Assembly: GCA_013298595.1 (NCBI GenBank)
Contig: JAAFIG010000025.1
Coordinates: 1 to 64,000 of the forward strand
Length of the DNA stretch: 64,000 nucleotides
Reading direction: 5' to 3'
Origin: Deinococcales bacterium
GTDB taxonomy: Bacteria > Deinococcota > Deinococci > Deinococcales > JAAFIG01
A model generated the notes under the pieces. The model saw nothing but the letters and a program-made list of their open reading frames with translations. It did no database searches and was not told where the DNA came from. Below are positions 1 through 8,276 of this stretch, piece by piece. Position numbers and translations under genes: made by a program. The stretch's first letter is position 1; every line of letters starts with the position of its first letter.

Positions 1-1
1 G

Positions 2-109
2 AAGAAAGCTGTTGTGGAGAAGTGGTTACTTGATTTTTCTGGTGATGTTGAACGGGTTAAACGGTTGTGTGGGTGGGATTGGATCAAAGAGAATTTATGT
101 CTTACTTAA
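2..109 (+). CDS. C-terminal end of an unidentified protein (cut by window edge)
   Basis: An open frame enters from the left edge and runs 35 codons to a TAA stop. The visible residues are mixed charged and aromatic, ending near WDWIKENL, which looks like ordinary globular protein. No domain can be recognised from so short a piece. It is convergent with the nucleotidyltransferase that ends at 186. The frame choice rests only on being open, so confidence is limited. Confidence 0.4.
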   Translation, partial: KKAVVEKWLLDFSGDVERVKRLCGWDWIKENLCLT

Positions 110-185
110 ATGCCAATTTGGTATTAGATGGCTTCTCAGAATTACCTATGCCTACTGTTTCCAGAAGGTTTAGCCTATCAGCAGT

Positions 186-659
186 TTAAAATTCTTCTGG
201 TGGTTCGCCATATAACTTAACCAGATTTTTAATATCGGACTGATCTTTTTCGCGGTTACTGGCACGTTTATTACGAATTTGATCAAAAGGGTGAAGCACG
301 CCAAACGTCACATCTTTCCAAGTAGCCTGTCGAGCATTCTTAAAAGCACGGTCTGTATCTACTCCATTTATACGCAGCAATATCTCAATTAAATATGGTC
401 TAGTACCAGCTAAACGAAAACCTAACCTTGAGGTATTTAACAGTCCCATCACTTCATCAGGTTCAAATTGAAAACCAATAAATTCATAAGCAGCAGCACC
501 TAGTTGTATTAAATTCTCTTTTGCTGGATAAACCCAAAAGTCTATATCTTCAGTAGCTCGAGGTTGCACATTGAAAGCATACGCGTAGCCTCCAACTAAA
601 ATAAATTTAACTTGGTGTTTGTTGAGTAACCTTATGAAATCTAAGAAATCCTCAGTCAT
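186..659 (-). CDS. Nucleotidyltransferase-fold protein (AbiEii/MenT-like)
   Basis: A 157-residue protein with the minimal nucleotidyltransferase signature: GG at residues 23-24 and, after an R-x-T element, the acidic pair D38-I-D40 that binds metal. This pattern is shared by AbiEii-type toxins and stand-alone antibiotic-resistance-like transferases. A longer frame exists upstream, but the ATG at 659 is preferred. It overlaps the stop of the upstream small gene by 8 bp, implying translational coupling. The C-terminus is basic (NKRASNREKD) and ends in an acidic PPEEF tail. The pair with the upstream 81-residue protein resembles a toxin-antitoxin or abortive-infection module. The fold is fairly certain; the toxin role is inference. 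Confidence 0.7.
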   Translation of the reverse strand: MTEDFLDFIRLLNKHQVKFILVGGYAYAFNVQPRATEDIDFWVYPAKENLIQLGAAAYEFIGFQFEPDEVMGLLNTSRLGFRLAGTRPYLIEILLRINGVDTDRAFKNARQATWKDVTFGVLHPFDQIRNKRASNREKDQSDIKNLVKLYGEPPEEF

Positions 660-897
660 GTCTAATGTTTTGTTGTGAGCGTGGTAATCCAACAAAAATA
701 CCTTTTGTTTTATCCATTTTATTTGCGTAGGTCACACCAAAAGCATTAGGGAAAGACCATGCAAATTCTTGTACAGCTCGGATTCGCTCCCATTTAATAT
801 CGTCAGGTAACTCGAGCCATATAGGGTCTAGTCCGTCATCATCAGCTTCAATCCATTCGAGTTTAGCTGGGGGTTTTTGGTTTGGTTCTTGGCGCAT
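652..897 (-). CDS. Small acidic partner protein of the nucleotidyltransferase
   Basis: An 81-residue acidic protein of unrecognised family, with tryptophans and acidic residues in its first half (LEWIEADDDGLDPIWLELP). A start 13 codons upstream is possible, but the ATG at 897 lies exactly 6 nt after a consensus TATAAT box (904-909), the leaderless arrangement used by many genes here. Its stop overlaps the start of the downstream nucleotidyltransferase. Size, order and overlap suit an antitoxin upstream of a toxin, but no DNA-binding motif is visible. The promoter is divergent from the HIT gene. Confidence 0.6.
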   Translation of the reverse strand: MRQEPNQKPPAKLEWIEADDDGLDPIWLELPDDIKWERIRAVQEFAWSFPNAFGVTYANKMDKTKGIFVGLPRSQQNIRHD

Positions 898-978
898 ACA
901 TTTATTATAGTTGTTTTCGGTGCGTTTTGTTTCCATAACAAGTTACTAAGTCTTGCTTCCCATATGCTATAAAACCTG

Positions 979-1401
979 ATGACGATTCTGGAAACCAAAC
1001 AACTCGAGTATCAGCAGTACCTCGAGCATCCCGAAAGCAACGGTTTGATTTACGGCTCGAGGTTGATGCGAGGCACGATTCGTCTCGAGCACAAATTATG
1101 TTTTTATCTCGAACACGAAACTGAAATCGGTGGCGTGATTTTACCAAAAACAGTTCGAGCCACGGTTTTTGATTTAACAACTGAAGAATGGCAAGCCAGT
1201 TTTGTATTGTTGCAACAAGCCAAGGACTTACTGATGCAGGAGTTACAACCAGATGGTTGGAATGTATTGCCAGCAGGTGGGCAACATGTACCAATTGCCC
1301 ATTTACATATTATTCCGCGTTTTAACGATGAAACTTTTGCTGGGCGTGGCATTCGTTGGTGGCTCAAAAGCCCAGATAACACTCGAGGAGCAAAAATATA
1401 A
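979..1401 (+). CDS. HIT-family protein (nucleotide hydrolase/transferase fold)
   Basis: A 140-residue protein ending in a recognisable HIT region, GGQHVPIAHLHIIPRF. HIT enzymes hydrolyse or transfer nucleotides through a histidine triad. Here the first histidine of H-x-H-x-H is replaced by isoleucine, while the nucleophilic middle and last histidines are kept. The N-terminal half matches the core beta-sheet with little else to identify a subgroup. The following SDR gene starts inside its stop codon, so the two are probably co-translated. A TATAAA/TATGCT region lies 5-10 nt before the ATG, suggesting a leaderless message. Confidence 0.75.
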   Translation: MTILETKQLEYQQYLEHPESNGLIYGSRLMRGTIRLEHKLCFYLEHETEIGGVILPKTVRATVFDLTTEEWQASFVLLQQAKDLLMQELQPDGWNVLPAGGQHVPIAHLHIIPRFNDETFAGRGIRWWLKSPDNTRGAKI

Positions 1402-2072
1402 AACCAGTCGCGGTAATTACAGGTGCAACAGGCGGTATTGGCATGGCGTTAGCCAAGGAATTAGCACATCATCACTTAATTCTGCTAGGACGCGATGCAA
1501 TTAAACTCGAGGCACTTGTCAAAACCCTTCCAGACGCGCAAAGTATTGCGCTCGAGTTACGCCAACCAGATTCCTTTGCGGCTGCTCTCGAGCAAATTCC
1601 TATGATTGATAATCTGGTACATAATGCTGGTGTAGCAAACTTGGGTAGTATCGAACAAACCCCACTGACACTATGGCGTGAAATGCTGGAAACCAATGTA
1701 CTCGCAGTAGTTGAATTAACTCGAGTTTGTTTATTGCGTTTACGAGAAAGTAACGGGCAGGTGTTACTTGTTAATTCGGGTGCGGGTTTGACCGCTAATG
1801 CCAATTGGAGTGCTTACGCTGCCAGTAAATTTGCTTTGCGTGCCTTTGCCGATGCACTCAGTGCCGAAGAACCAAATCTACGAGTACAAAGTGTATACCC
1901 TGGACGGACAGCCACACAAATGCAGCAACATGTTCGTACCCAAGAAAACGCAGCATATCAGCCCGAACAGTACATTCAACCAAGCACATTGGCACAAACC
2001 ATGCGTGCCATGCTTGAATTACCTCGAGATAGTATTTTGCAACAAGTGATTGTCAATTGGCGCAATGCTTAA
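1398..2072 (+). CDS. Short-chain dehydrogenase/reductase (ATA start proposed)
   Basis: An NAD(P)-dependent oxidoreductase of the classical SDR family. Residues 8-15 (TGATGGIG) are the Rossmann dinucleotide motif. HNAG, the catalytic Ser in VNSGAG and the YAASK catalytic motif follow in order. The first ATG (1443) lies after the Rossmann motif and would delete it. Upstream the frame is closed by a stop at 1377, and the only well-placed initiation site is ATA at 1398, 7 nt after GGAG (1387-1390) and overlapping the HIT stop. An ATA or ATT start is therefore inferred. The substrate is unknown. Length (224 aa) is normal for the family. Confidence 0.8.
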   Translation: MKPVAVITGATGGIGMALAKELAHHHLILLGRDAIKLEALVKTLPDAQSIALELRQPDSFAAALEQIPMIDNLVHNAGVANLGSIEQTPLTLWREMLETNVLAVVELTRVCLLRLRESNGQVLLVNSGAGLTANANWSAYAASKFALRAFADALSAEEPNLRVQSVYPGRTATQMQQHVRTQENAAYQPEQYIQPSTLAQTMRAMLELPRDSILQQVIVNWRNA

Positions 2073-2191
2073 CGCTGTAGCTTGGGAAGTTGAAGGTTGG
2101 CTCGAGACCGTGCAGATTTGGCTTGAGCAGCGTTTCTAAAGGATTTCGCAACTCGAGCACTGGTATACGCAATTACTGGCAACACCAACAA

Positions 2192-3580
2192 TCACATCAT
2201 CAGCATAACAAGCACAAAGATTTGCACAGGAAATAACCAAGTCTGCAAACCAACACTGTACAAAAGTGTACTTGGTAAAACAGCCAGTATTGCCGCGCCA
2301 AAACCACTTTCGACTCGAGACACAGGTAAACGCAGGGTTGCACTGAGTTTCTCGAGAATAAAAAGCGCTAATAATAATCGGGTTGTTGAAATCAGTACTT
2401 GCTCTACAGAAATAATTGGTAAAATAGCACTGAACAATAAACCAAACAGACCAATACTGCTTATCAGCACAGTACCAATCAAAGCTCTGCCCAAAGTGCG
2501 TTCTCGAGTTGGTATTGGTACGGGTAAGCCAAGCATTTCAGGCATTAACAAAGGTGTGGCAAGGCTGCGTAAAGCAATAATTTGCACAATGCCAAGAATA
2601 CTGCTGGCAATAAAATCGGTGTTGACCACAAAGGCAAAAACAAAAGTCAGCAATAACACAAGTTGCTCGAGCCAAGTTTGTCGGTATAAATTCAGGGCAT
2701 TGCGCCAAGCTAAAGCAGCAAATGGCGAGAAAGCTTTTGGAGCAACAATTGAGCGGGATGCTCGAGTTTTTTTGCGATGCAAAGCTTGTTTCCAGCGTCG
2801 CATTTCGCTGGTGTCGGGCAGGCTGCGTAAAACAATGGCATTTTGTTGTAATGCCCGAATTTGACTGAGAATCAGTGAATGGGTGGCAAATAAAGGAGGT
2901 AAATTTTGTTGCCAATTTCTGGCATTGATTACTGTACCCAGAACCAACAAGATAATGGGCAAAACAATACTTTCGAGTGCAGTACCAAAAAACGCACCAC
3001 TAATAACTGGTATCCCAAGTACCTCGAGTGCGATTGCCACAGCTAAAATAGGTAATAACCACCAACGCCAAGCAGCATTGGTGTAGCCAAGCCAACGCCA
3101 CTCGAGCAATGCCAATTGATACAGTGGCACAATTAGAAAAACAAGAAATTGGGGTTGACCAAAGAAAAACCAAGTTGCGGTCAACCAAATAAGAGCCACA
3201 ACCACTGCCCCAAAAAACATTTGCCCTCGAGCTAACCAAAACCCCCATTGCAACACCAATTTCGGCTCGAGTGGGGCAATAGCCAGACGCATCAAATCAC
3301 GACGATTCAGCAGCACAGGTGGCACATTGGTACGAAACGCTGCTAAGCCAAAACCGAGTACAACAATGACACTTATCGCTAAACGCAATTGCTCGAGTGG
3401 GACTGCCAATGGTTGTGGTTTAAGGATTTGCAAACCCGAAACCAAGTACACCACACCCCAAAAGAGTAACCATAAAACGGTTGCCCAACCAATACTCTGC
3501 CCAACCCAACGAAAATATGTGTCAAAAGCACGCTTCATTGTGTTCCAACGCAGTTGTTGAACAGCGGCTGTTGCGGTCAT
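2192..3580 (-). CDS. ABC transporter permease
   Basis: A 462-residue integral membrane protein with about ten hydrophobic segments separated by short basic loops, and one larger cytoplasmic loop (QALHRKKTRASRS). It starts at 3580 with ATGA overlapping the stop of the ATPase gene, so the two are translationally coupled. It has no solute-binding protein partner. The arrangement of an ATPase plus one large permease is typical of exporters of the ABC-2 class. Substrate unknown. A longer upstream frame was rejected because it would read through the ATPase 3' end. Confidence 0.7.
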   Translation of the reverse strand: MTATAAVQQLRWNTMKRAFDTYFRWVGQSIGWATVLWLLFWGVVYLVSGLQILKPQPLAVPLEQLRLAISVIVVLGFGLAAFRTNVPPVLLNRRDLMRLAIAPLEPKLVLQWGFWLARGQMFFGAVVVALIWLTATWFFFGQPQFLVFLIVPLYQLALLEWRWLGYTNAAWRWWLLPILAVAIALEVLGIPVISGAFFGTALESIVLPIILLVLGTVINARNWQQNLPPLFATHSLILSQIRALQQNAIVLRSLPDTSEMRRWKQALHRKKTRASRSIVAPKAFSPFAALAWRNALNLYRQTWLEQLVLLLTFVFAFVVNTDFIASSILGIVQIIALRSLATPLLMPEMLGLPVPIPTRERTLGRALIGTVLISSIGLFGLLFSAILPIISVEQVLISTTRLLLALFILEKLSATLRLPVSRVESGFGAAILAVLPSTLLYSVGLQTWLFPVQIFVLVMLMM

Positions 3581-4236
3581 GCTGCCTCGACTTCGGAAAG
3601 TTCTCCTGCCTCGAGACGCAAATGTAAAAACCACCGAGCAGTCAGCCAAGTGCCAAGTAATTGTGCTTGATGAGCGCTGAGGAGTACTGTCCCGCCCTGT
3701 TGGACTCGTTCCTCGAGAATTGACAGCAAAACGGTTTGCGCAGCAACATCTAAGCCATTAAATGGCTCATCGAGCAACAACACAGGTGCATCTAAGGATA
3801 ACGCCAAAGCCAAAGATAATTTTTGACGCATCCCTCGAGAATGGGAATTGGGAAATTCAAGTAAATGCGAAGTTAATGAAAAACGCTCGAGTAATGCTAA
3901 ACAACGTGGTAACGCCTCGGGTTGCGAATAAATTCTGGCTTGAAACTCTGCGTGTTCTTGCAAAGTTAAATCCTCGTACAAAGCAGGTTCATCGGGCACA
4001 TACAACAATTTTTGTCGAGCCTCGAGCGAACCAGCCGCAAACCCCTGCACGGTAATCTCGCCCTTAAATGGTAGCAAACCAGTTATGGCACGCAACAACG
4101 TACTCTTACCAGCGCCATTTCCACCCTCGAGCCACAGTAAAACCCCAGCATCCACCAGTAAATTGGTGGTGTCAATAATGCAGCGATCAGCTAGGAATAC
4201 TTGGACATTCAACAGTTGTAAGTTGCTATCAGGCAC
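3577..4236 (-). CDS. ABC transporter ATP-binding protein
   Basis: A 219-residue ATPase subunit. Walker A GGNGAGKST is at residues 38-46, the signature loop (SRGMRQKLSLA) near 133-143, Walker B VLLLDEP at 152-158, and the switch histidine at about 189. The signature is SRGMR rather than LSGGQ, as seen in CcmA/ABC-2 exporters. The start is GTG, 5 nt after TATAGT, a leaderless layout. It drives the permease immediately downstream. Confidence 0.88.
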   Translation of the reverse strand: MPDSNLQLLNVQVFLADRCIIDTTNLLVDAGVLLWLEGGNGAGKSTLLRAITGLLPFKGEITVQGFAAGSLEARQKLLYVPDEPALYEDLTLQEHAEFQARIYSQPEALPRCLALLERFSLTSHLLEFPNSHSRGMRQKLSLALALSLDAPVLLLDEPFNGLDVAAQTVLLSILEERVQQGGTVLLSAHQAQLLGTWLTARWFLHLRLEAGELSEVEAA

Positions 4237-4298
4237 ATACGACTATACGCCACGGTAAAAAAGTTTTTGCCCTCGAGTACCATGATAATCTTGAATTC

Positions 4299-4532
4299 GT
4301 GAACCAAACTGATAGTATTGTTGAAATTTCACCACGATTAACCATATTTTTTGGTCGTGAGGGCAAAATGCTGAAACCCACAATCGCTGCCTTACTCGAG
4401 CAATTACCCGCAGATAAACTGGCTACAACCGATGCGATCTATCAAATTCTGATGACCCAATTCTCGGTGCAAGTAGTTTGCCCATACGATACCAAGCAAG
4501 CCCTCAAAGCCCTCGTACCAACCTCGAGTTAG
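4299..4532 (+). CDS. Small protein of unknown function
   Basis: A 77-residue frame beginning with GTG, 7 nt after a TAATCT box. The second half (QLPADKLATTDAIYQILMTQF, then CPYDT) faintly recalls small alkyltransferase-like (MGMT-fold) proteins, but the PCHR active site is absent, so no function is assigned. An alternative start is the ATG at 4368. It stands alone, divergent from the ABC exporter and convergent with the HEAT protein gene. Confidence 0.45.
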   Translation: MNQTDSIVEISPRLTIFFGREGKMLKPTIAALLEQLPADKLATTDAIYQILMTQFSVQVVCPYDTKQALKALVPTSS

Positions 4533-4558
4533 TCAGTTCAAACAGTATTTATTTGCGT

Positions 4559-7500
4559 TTAATTTGTCTCGAGTACAGGAAAAGTAAATTGAGCTGCTCC
4601 CGCTACTAAACTTGCAGGATCCTTGCGGTACAACTCGAGCAGAGCGATTTGCTCGGTTGTCCACATGGCATTGTTTTGGTATTCGTTAGAAGCACTGAGC
4701 ACCAAAGCCTCGAGTGCCAGTCGGCGCAGTATGTCGTGAGTATGATTGCGCCATGCCAACTCGAGGGTTTGTAACCCAAGTTGCGCTTGGCTGCGTTGCT
4801 GCTGAGCAATTTGTAACGACTCGAGCGCTGTGTGATAAATACCAGCATGGATTTCGGCAGCTTTTTGTATAAACCATTGTGCTGCGGCTTGCCATTCAAA
4901 GCACATCAGAACAACTTCGGTTTGTAATTGCAAAGTTAAAACATCTGGCTCGAGAGCACGCAAGATGGCACTAGCGCATTGCTGGCTGTGTCGTGGCAAC
5001 AAATATGGGCGCATTTCAATAAAGGAACGAACGGCTTGTTGCAAAATTTTTCGCTGCGGTAACAATTGCCCAAAAACACTTTCAATTAAGCTAGGATCTT
5101 CTGAACCATAAGTGGCAAAAAAAGCTCGAGTGGCTGCAATGGTTTGATCTAAGGTACTCGAGTTCAGCGCAGCCAATAATGGTTGAACTAACTGTTTTTG
5201 TGTGTCTTTGACAGGCAAAGATTGGCAACGATGCAGGGTTTGTAAACGCACATCGGGGTCTGGGTGTTGGAAAAGTTGCGCCAGTAAACCAATCAGTTTC
5301 TGCTGAGCATCCTCGGACAATCTTTCTACGGGAATCCGAATCACACCATCGGCAATGGCAGCATCGGGGTTTTGGGCAGCTTCTTGAAAAATCTGCCAAG
5401 TGATCGTGTTTTCGGGGTAATCCCATAAGCCACGCAGCAATGCCACCCGCACATCGCGGTGCAAATTCTTTGGATACATCTCGAGTAAAAAAGTCAGCGC
5501 GGTTTGGCTGCGAAGCTCACCAACCAAACGCAATACCTCTTTTGCCACAGTGACACGTTCGTACTTCATGGCTTGCAAAAACGCAAATGCTTTGGCTGGC
5601 ATCATTTTTAAGAACAACCGCCGCAGGGCATAAATCGCCACTCGAGCACGATCATCTTCTAAAGCACTCAGTAAAGGCTCGAGTCCGCGTTGCTCATCAA
5701 GCCGACCCAAGGCACGCAAGGCGGCATCTCGGATGGCAAGGCGCGAATTTTTAACATCGGCTAAACGTTCGATTGTGCTGGCAGCCGCGTTGGGAATGCT
5801 GGCAAGTTGCACCAAGACTTGCAAAATTGCGGGAATATCACGATCAGAATCTCGAGCCACTTCGTCCAGTGTTTGTACAAAAGTGCTTTGCTGTTGCGGC
5901 TGCCAACGAAAAAATCCTTGGCTGATTGGTAATACAAAACGTGTTTTTCCAGTACTGAATTTACCTTTGTAAGCTTGTCTGCCCAAAAATGGGGTCAGTA
6001 AATCTTGGCGGTGTAAATGCAAATGCTGATAGACCATCGCCACAACTGCCCAGCTCTGATCTTTTTGCAGTAACTCAGGCACAAGCCGATGAAAACGAGT
6101 GTGGTCGTGTTTTGCCAGCAACCATAAGGCTGTTTGGGCTGTGCCTGCTTGGGCTGTGCGTACCAGATTTTCGGCAAGCTCGAGAAAATCGGGTAGCACC
6201 CGCAAACGCTTACCCAACTGCATAAAAACATTGATGATATGATGATCGCGCTCTCGAGATTGCCATGCTTTGAGAACAGGAAGTAATGCCTTTGCAATAA
6301 CTTGAGCTTGGTTATCCGAAATAATCTGCCCAATGCCATACATGTTGATACTGCCGCGCTCCTTGACCAATGTACCAATCCATTGCGCTGCCCACAGAGC
6401 ATGAAACGGCAACAAACGAATGACGATTCGCTCGGCAGCTGCGGCTGTCGAATGCGATAAATCAGCGGCGTTGATGGCATCTTGTAACACCAACCCCAAA
6501 GACTCGAGCTGCGAAGATTGCCATGCCGCAGGTGGTAAATCGGCAATGGCATTTAACATCACTAAGCACACAGGGTCTTGTTCGTTTTTACGAAAACGCG
6601 CAAACTCGAGTACAGCATCGTATTTTGTTTGATCAAATTGGGCTGTGCGAATTTGATTTGGTACAGCTGCCACTCGGTATTCTGGTTTTGGATATTTCAG
6701 TATTGGCTCGAGCAAAGGCTTGGCTTCATCCCAACCCAACAAACCAGCATACTGAACCCGTTCCAATGGGCGCGTACTGAGGTTTGGATGCTCGAGATGA
6801 CGTTTGGCTTCTTGTTCCCGAATCTCTTGAGGGAGTAACCGCAATGTACTGGCAGCAATAAAACCTTGTGCATCTGCCCACGAACCACGAAAAGCCGCAA
6901 AAATAGGCACTCGAGCCGAAGCTGAAAAACGTTGTAAAAAATCTTCCAGATTTGTCAATGTTTTTGCTTGCTGGGCTTGTAAGCCAAGCACCTGTTGCAA
7001 AGATAAACGATGCGCCACACTAGAATAATCAAGTTGCATGACCTCTTCGGACTCGAGTTGAAAAATTGCTATTTCTTGTGGGCAAATACTAAGCAAAGGT
7101 TGTAAGCGCAAATTTGACAAGGCTGTGCTACGACGAATCGCTCGTAATAATTGTAAAACTCGAGTGGCTGAAAAAAATGCAAGCTGAGGTAATACTTGAT
7201 TCACTTGCCAGACCAAACGTGGATTTAATTCAGATGCTTGATTCGCTTTTTCCTCGAGCCAATCAGCAAACAGACCTGCATGATTCCGAGCCAAACGCGA
7301 CCATTCAAACGAGGCAGCTAACTCCATTAAATCAAGATGTTTTTTAACCACCTCTGCCGAAGCAAAACCGATGATCGCTGTAGCATCTCGAGTATTGCCA
7401 GCTCGCAGCAATTGCTCGAGGTACGCATCAGCAATTGCTGTCACAGTCCCCCGACGTTCAAAGGTGTACAACAAAACCAAACGTAGCTTGGCAGGCAATA

Positions 7501-7777
7501 AATCCAGCACGCCAAGCACATCCTCTGCTGACAACACCACAGGCGCTAAAGAAACCGCTAAACCCCGCACAAATTCAGAAGCATCCTGCAAACCACGCAA
7601 TACCCGTGCCACATTTTTACTCGAGAAACACGAAGCAAGCGCTAAACGCCGCTGATAGACATTGCCAGCATCAAAGGCTAACAATACCGCTTCATCAGGG
7701 TTTTTGCCGTACTCGACCATCAAACGCATACGATCCTGATGACATAACGGCTCGAGTTTTGCTAACAAATTTTGCAT
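4559..7777 (-). CDS. Giant HEAT-repeat protein
   Basis: About 1072 residues, almost entirely alpha-helical, with recurring HEAT/ARM-like units (for example ALRALGRLDEQRGLEPLLSA, where a helix pair carries A-L-x-x-L-G and L-L-x-A-L). No catalytic domain, signal peptide or membrane segment is evident, so a cytoplasmic scaffold is likely. The start is the ATG at 7777 rather than one six codons upstream, because TATGCT sits exactly 6 nt before it (7784-7789). It follows an NDT-like gene on the same strand by 33 bp. HEAT proteins bind partner proteins, nucleic acids or lyases; the ligand here is unknown. Confidence 0.7.
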   Translation of the reverse strand: MQNLLAKLEPLCHQDRMRLMVEYGKNPDEAVLLAFDAGNVYQRRLALASCFSSKNVARVLRGLQDASEFVRGLAVSLAPVVLSAEDVLGVLDLLPAKLRLVLLYTFERRGTVTAIADAYLEQLLRAGNTRDATAIIGFASAEVVKKHLDLMELAASFEWSRLARNHAGLFADWLEEKANQASELNPRLVWQVNQVLPQLAFFSATRVLQLLRAIRRSTALSNLRLQPLLSICPQEIAIFQLESEEVMQLDYSSVAHRLSLQQVLGLQAQQAKTLTNLEDFLQRFSASARVPIFAAFRGSWADAQGFIAASTLRLLPQEIREQEAKRHLEHPNLSTRPLERVQYAGLLGWDEAKPLLEPILKYPKPEYRVAAVPNQIRTAQFDQTKYDAVLEFARFRKNEQDPVCLVMLNAIADLPPAAWQSSQLESLGLVLQDAINAADLSHSTAAAAERIVIRLLPFHALWAAQWIGTLVKERGSINMYGIGQIISDNQAQVIAKALLPVLKAWQSRERDHHIINVFMQLGKRLRVLPDFLELAENLVRTAQAGTAQTALWLLAKHDHTRFHRLVPELLQKDQSWAVVAMVYQHLHLHRQDLLTPFLGRQAYKGKFSTGKTRFVLPISQGFFRWQPQQQSTFVQTLDEVARDSDRDIPAILQVLVQLASIPNAAASTIERLADVKNSRLAIRDAALRALGRLDEQRGLEPLLSALEDDRARVAIYALRRLFLKMMPAKAFAFLQAMKYERVTVAKEVLRLVGELRSQTALTFLLEMYPKNLHRDVRVALLRGLWDYPENTITWQIFQEAAQNPDAAIADGVIRIPVERLSEDAQQKLIGLLAQLFQHPDPDVRLQTLHRCQSLPVKDTQKQLVQPLLAALNSSTLDQTIAATRAFFATYGSEDPSLIESVFGQLLPQRKILQQAVRSFIEMRPYLLPRHSQQCASAILRALEPDVLTLQLQTEVVLMCFEWQAAAQWFIQKAAEIHAGIYHTALESLQIAQQQRSQAQLGLQTLELAWRNHTHDILRRLALEALVLSASNEYQNNAMWTTEQIALLELYRKDPASLVAGAAQFTFPVLETN

Positions 7778-7810
7778 TGGTACAGCATAAAGCAAAAAGA
7801 TTTGTAGTGT

Positions 7811-8176
7811 TTACGTAAGTATCGGTAACTCCTCGAGACTGTAATACACAGGGATACCACGTGCTAATGCAATGCGTACATCATTATCTGCGCCTTTGGA
7901 AACGCTTGGCAAACGCAGCACCGCTTGGCAGTGCTCGAGCAAACGATGCGCTGTTGGATAAACAATTTCCTCGTACAACGAATCACCGACTTTTGTTGAA
8001 CCAGCCACCTCGAGCAATGGCAAGGCAACCCATTCACCAATCATTGGGATATGCCCACGACGAAAAACCTGTAAGGCACTTTCCTCGAGCACCCGCAAAT
8101 TCGCCCGCATTTTGACAGGATCATCGTTGGTGCCAGAACGGTACGCACCTGCTACCAAAATCAACATCGGTTTCAT
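7811..8176 (-). CDS. Nucleoside 2-deoxyribosyltransferase-like protein (DUF4406 type)
   Basis: A 121-residue protein with the short Rossmann-like fold of the DUF4406/NDT group: an N-terminal strand and loop LILVAGAYRSG, a central helix, and a C-terminal AVLRLPSVSKGADNDVRIA segment followed by GIPVYYSLEELP, typical of these proteins. Members act on nucleoside or nucleotide sugars, but many are uncharacterised. It has its own promoter (TATGCT at 8209-8214, Shine-Dalgarno AGAGG near the ATG), divergent from a DeoR-type regulator with which it shares an operator region. Confidence 0.7.
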   Translation of the reverse strand: MKPMLILVAGAYRSGTNDDPVKMRANLRVLEESALQVFRRGHIPMIGEWVALPLLEVAGSTKVGDSLYEEIVYPTAHRLLEHCQAVLRLPSVSKGADNDVRIALARGIPVYYSLEELPILT

Positions 8177-8208
8177 AAAACCTCTTTTCTGCTGTCACCA
8201 GCTCCTCG

Positions 8209-8270
8209 AGCATACGTGCAAAAACGTGTAATGTCAAGAAAAAACGTGCAACATCATGAAGTAGTACAAT
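8209..8270. promoter_or_regulatory. Divergent promoter with three phased ACGTG(C/T)A boxes
   Basis: Three copies of ACGTG(C/T)A start at 8214, 8224 and 8244, so they are spaced 10 and 20 bp, on one face of the helix. On the left the -10 box of the NDT-like gene (minus strand TATGCT, 8209-8214) touches the first box. On the right TACAAT (8265-8270) lies 6 nt before the ATG of the DeoR-type gene. Phased direct repeats fit autoregulation by that DeoR-family protein, which is inference. Confidence 0.6.
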
Positions 8271-8276
8271 CCAACC

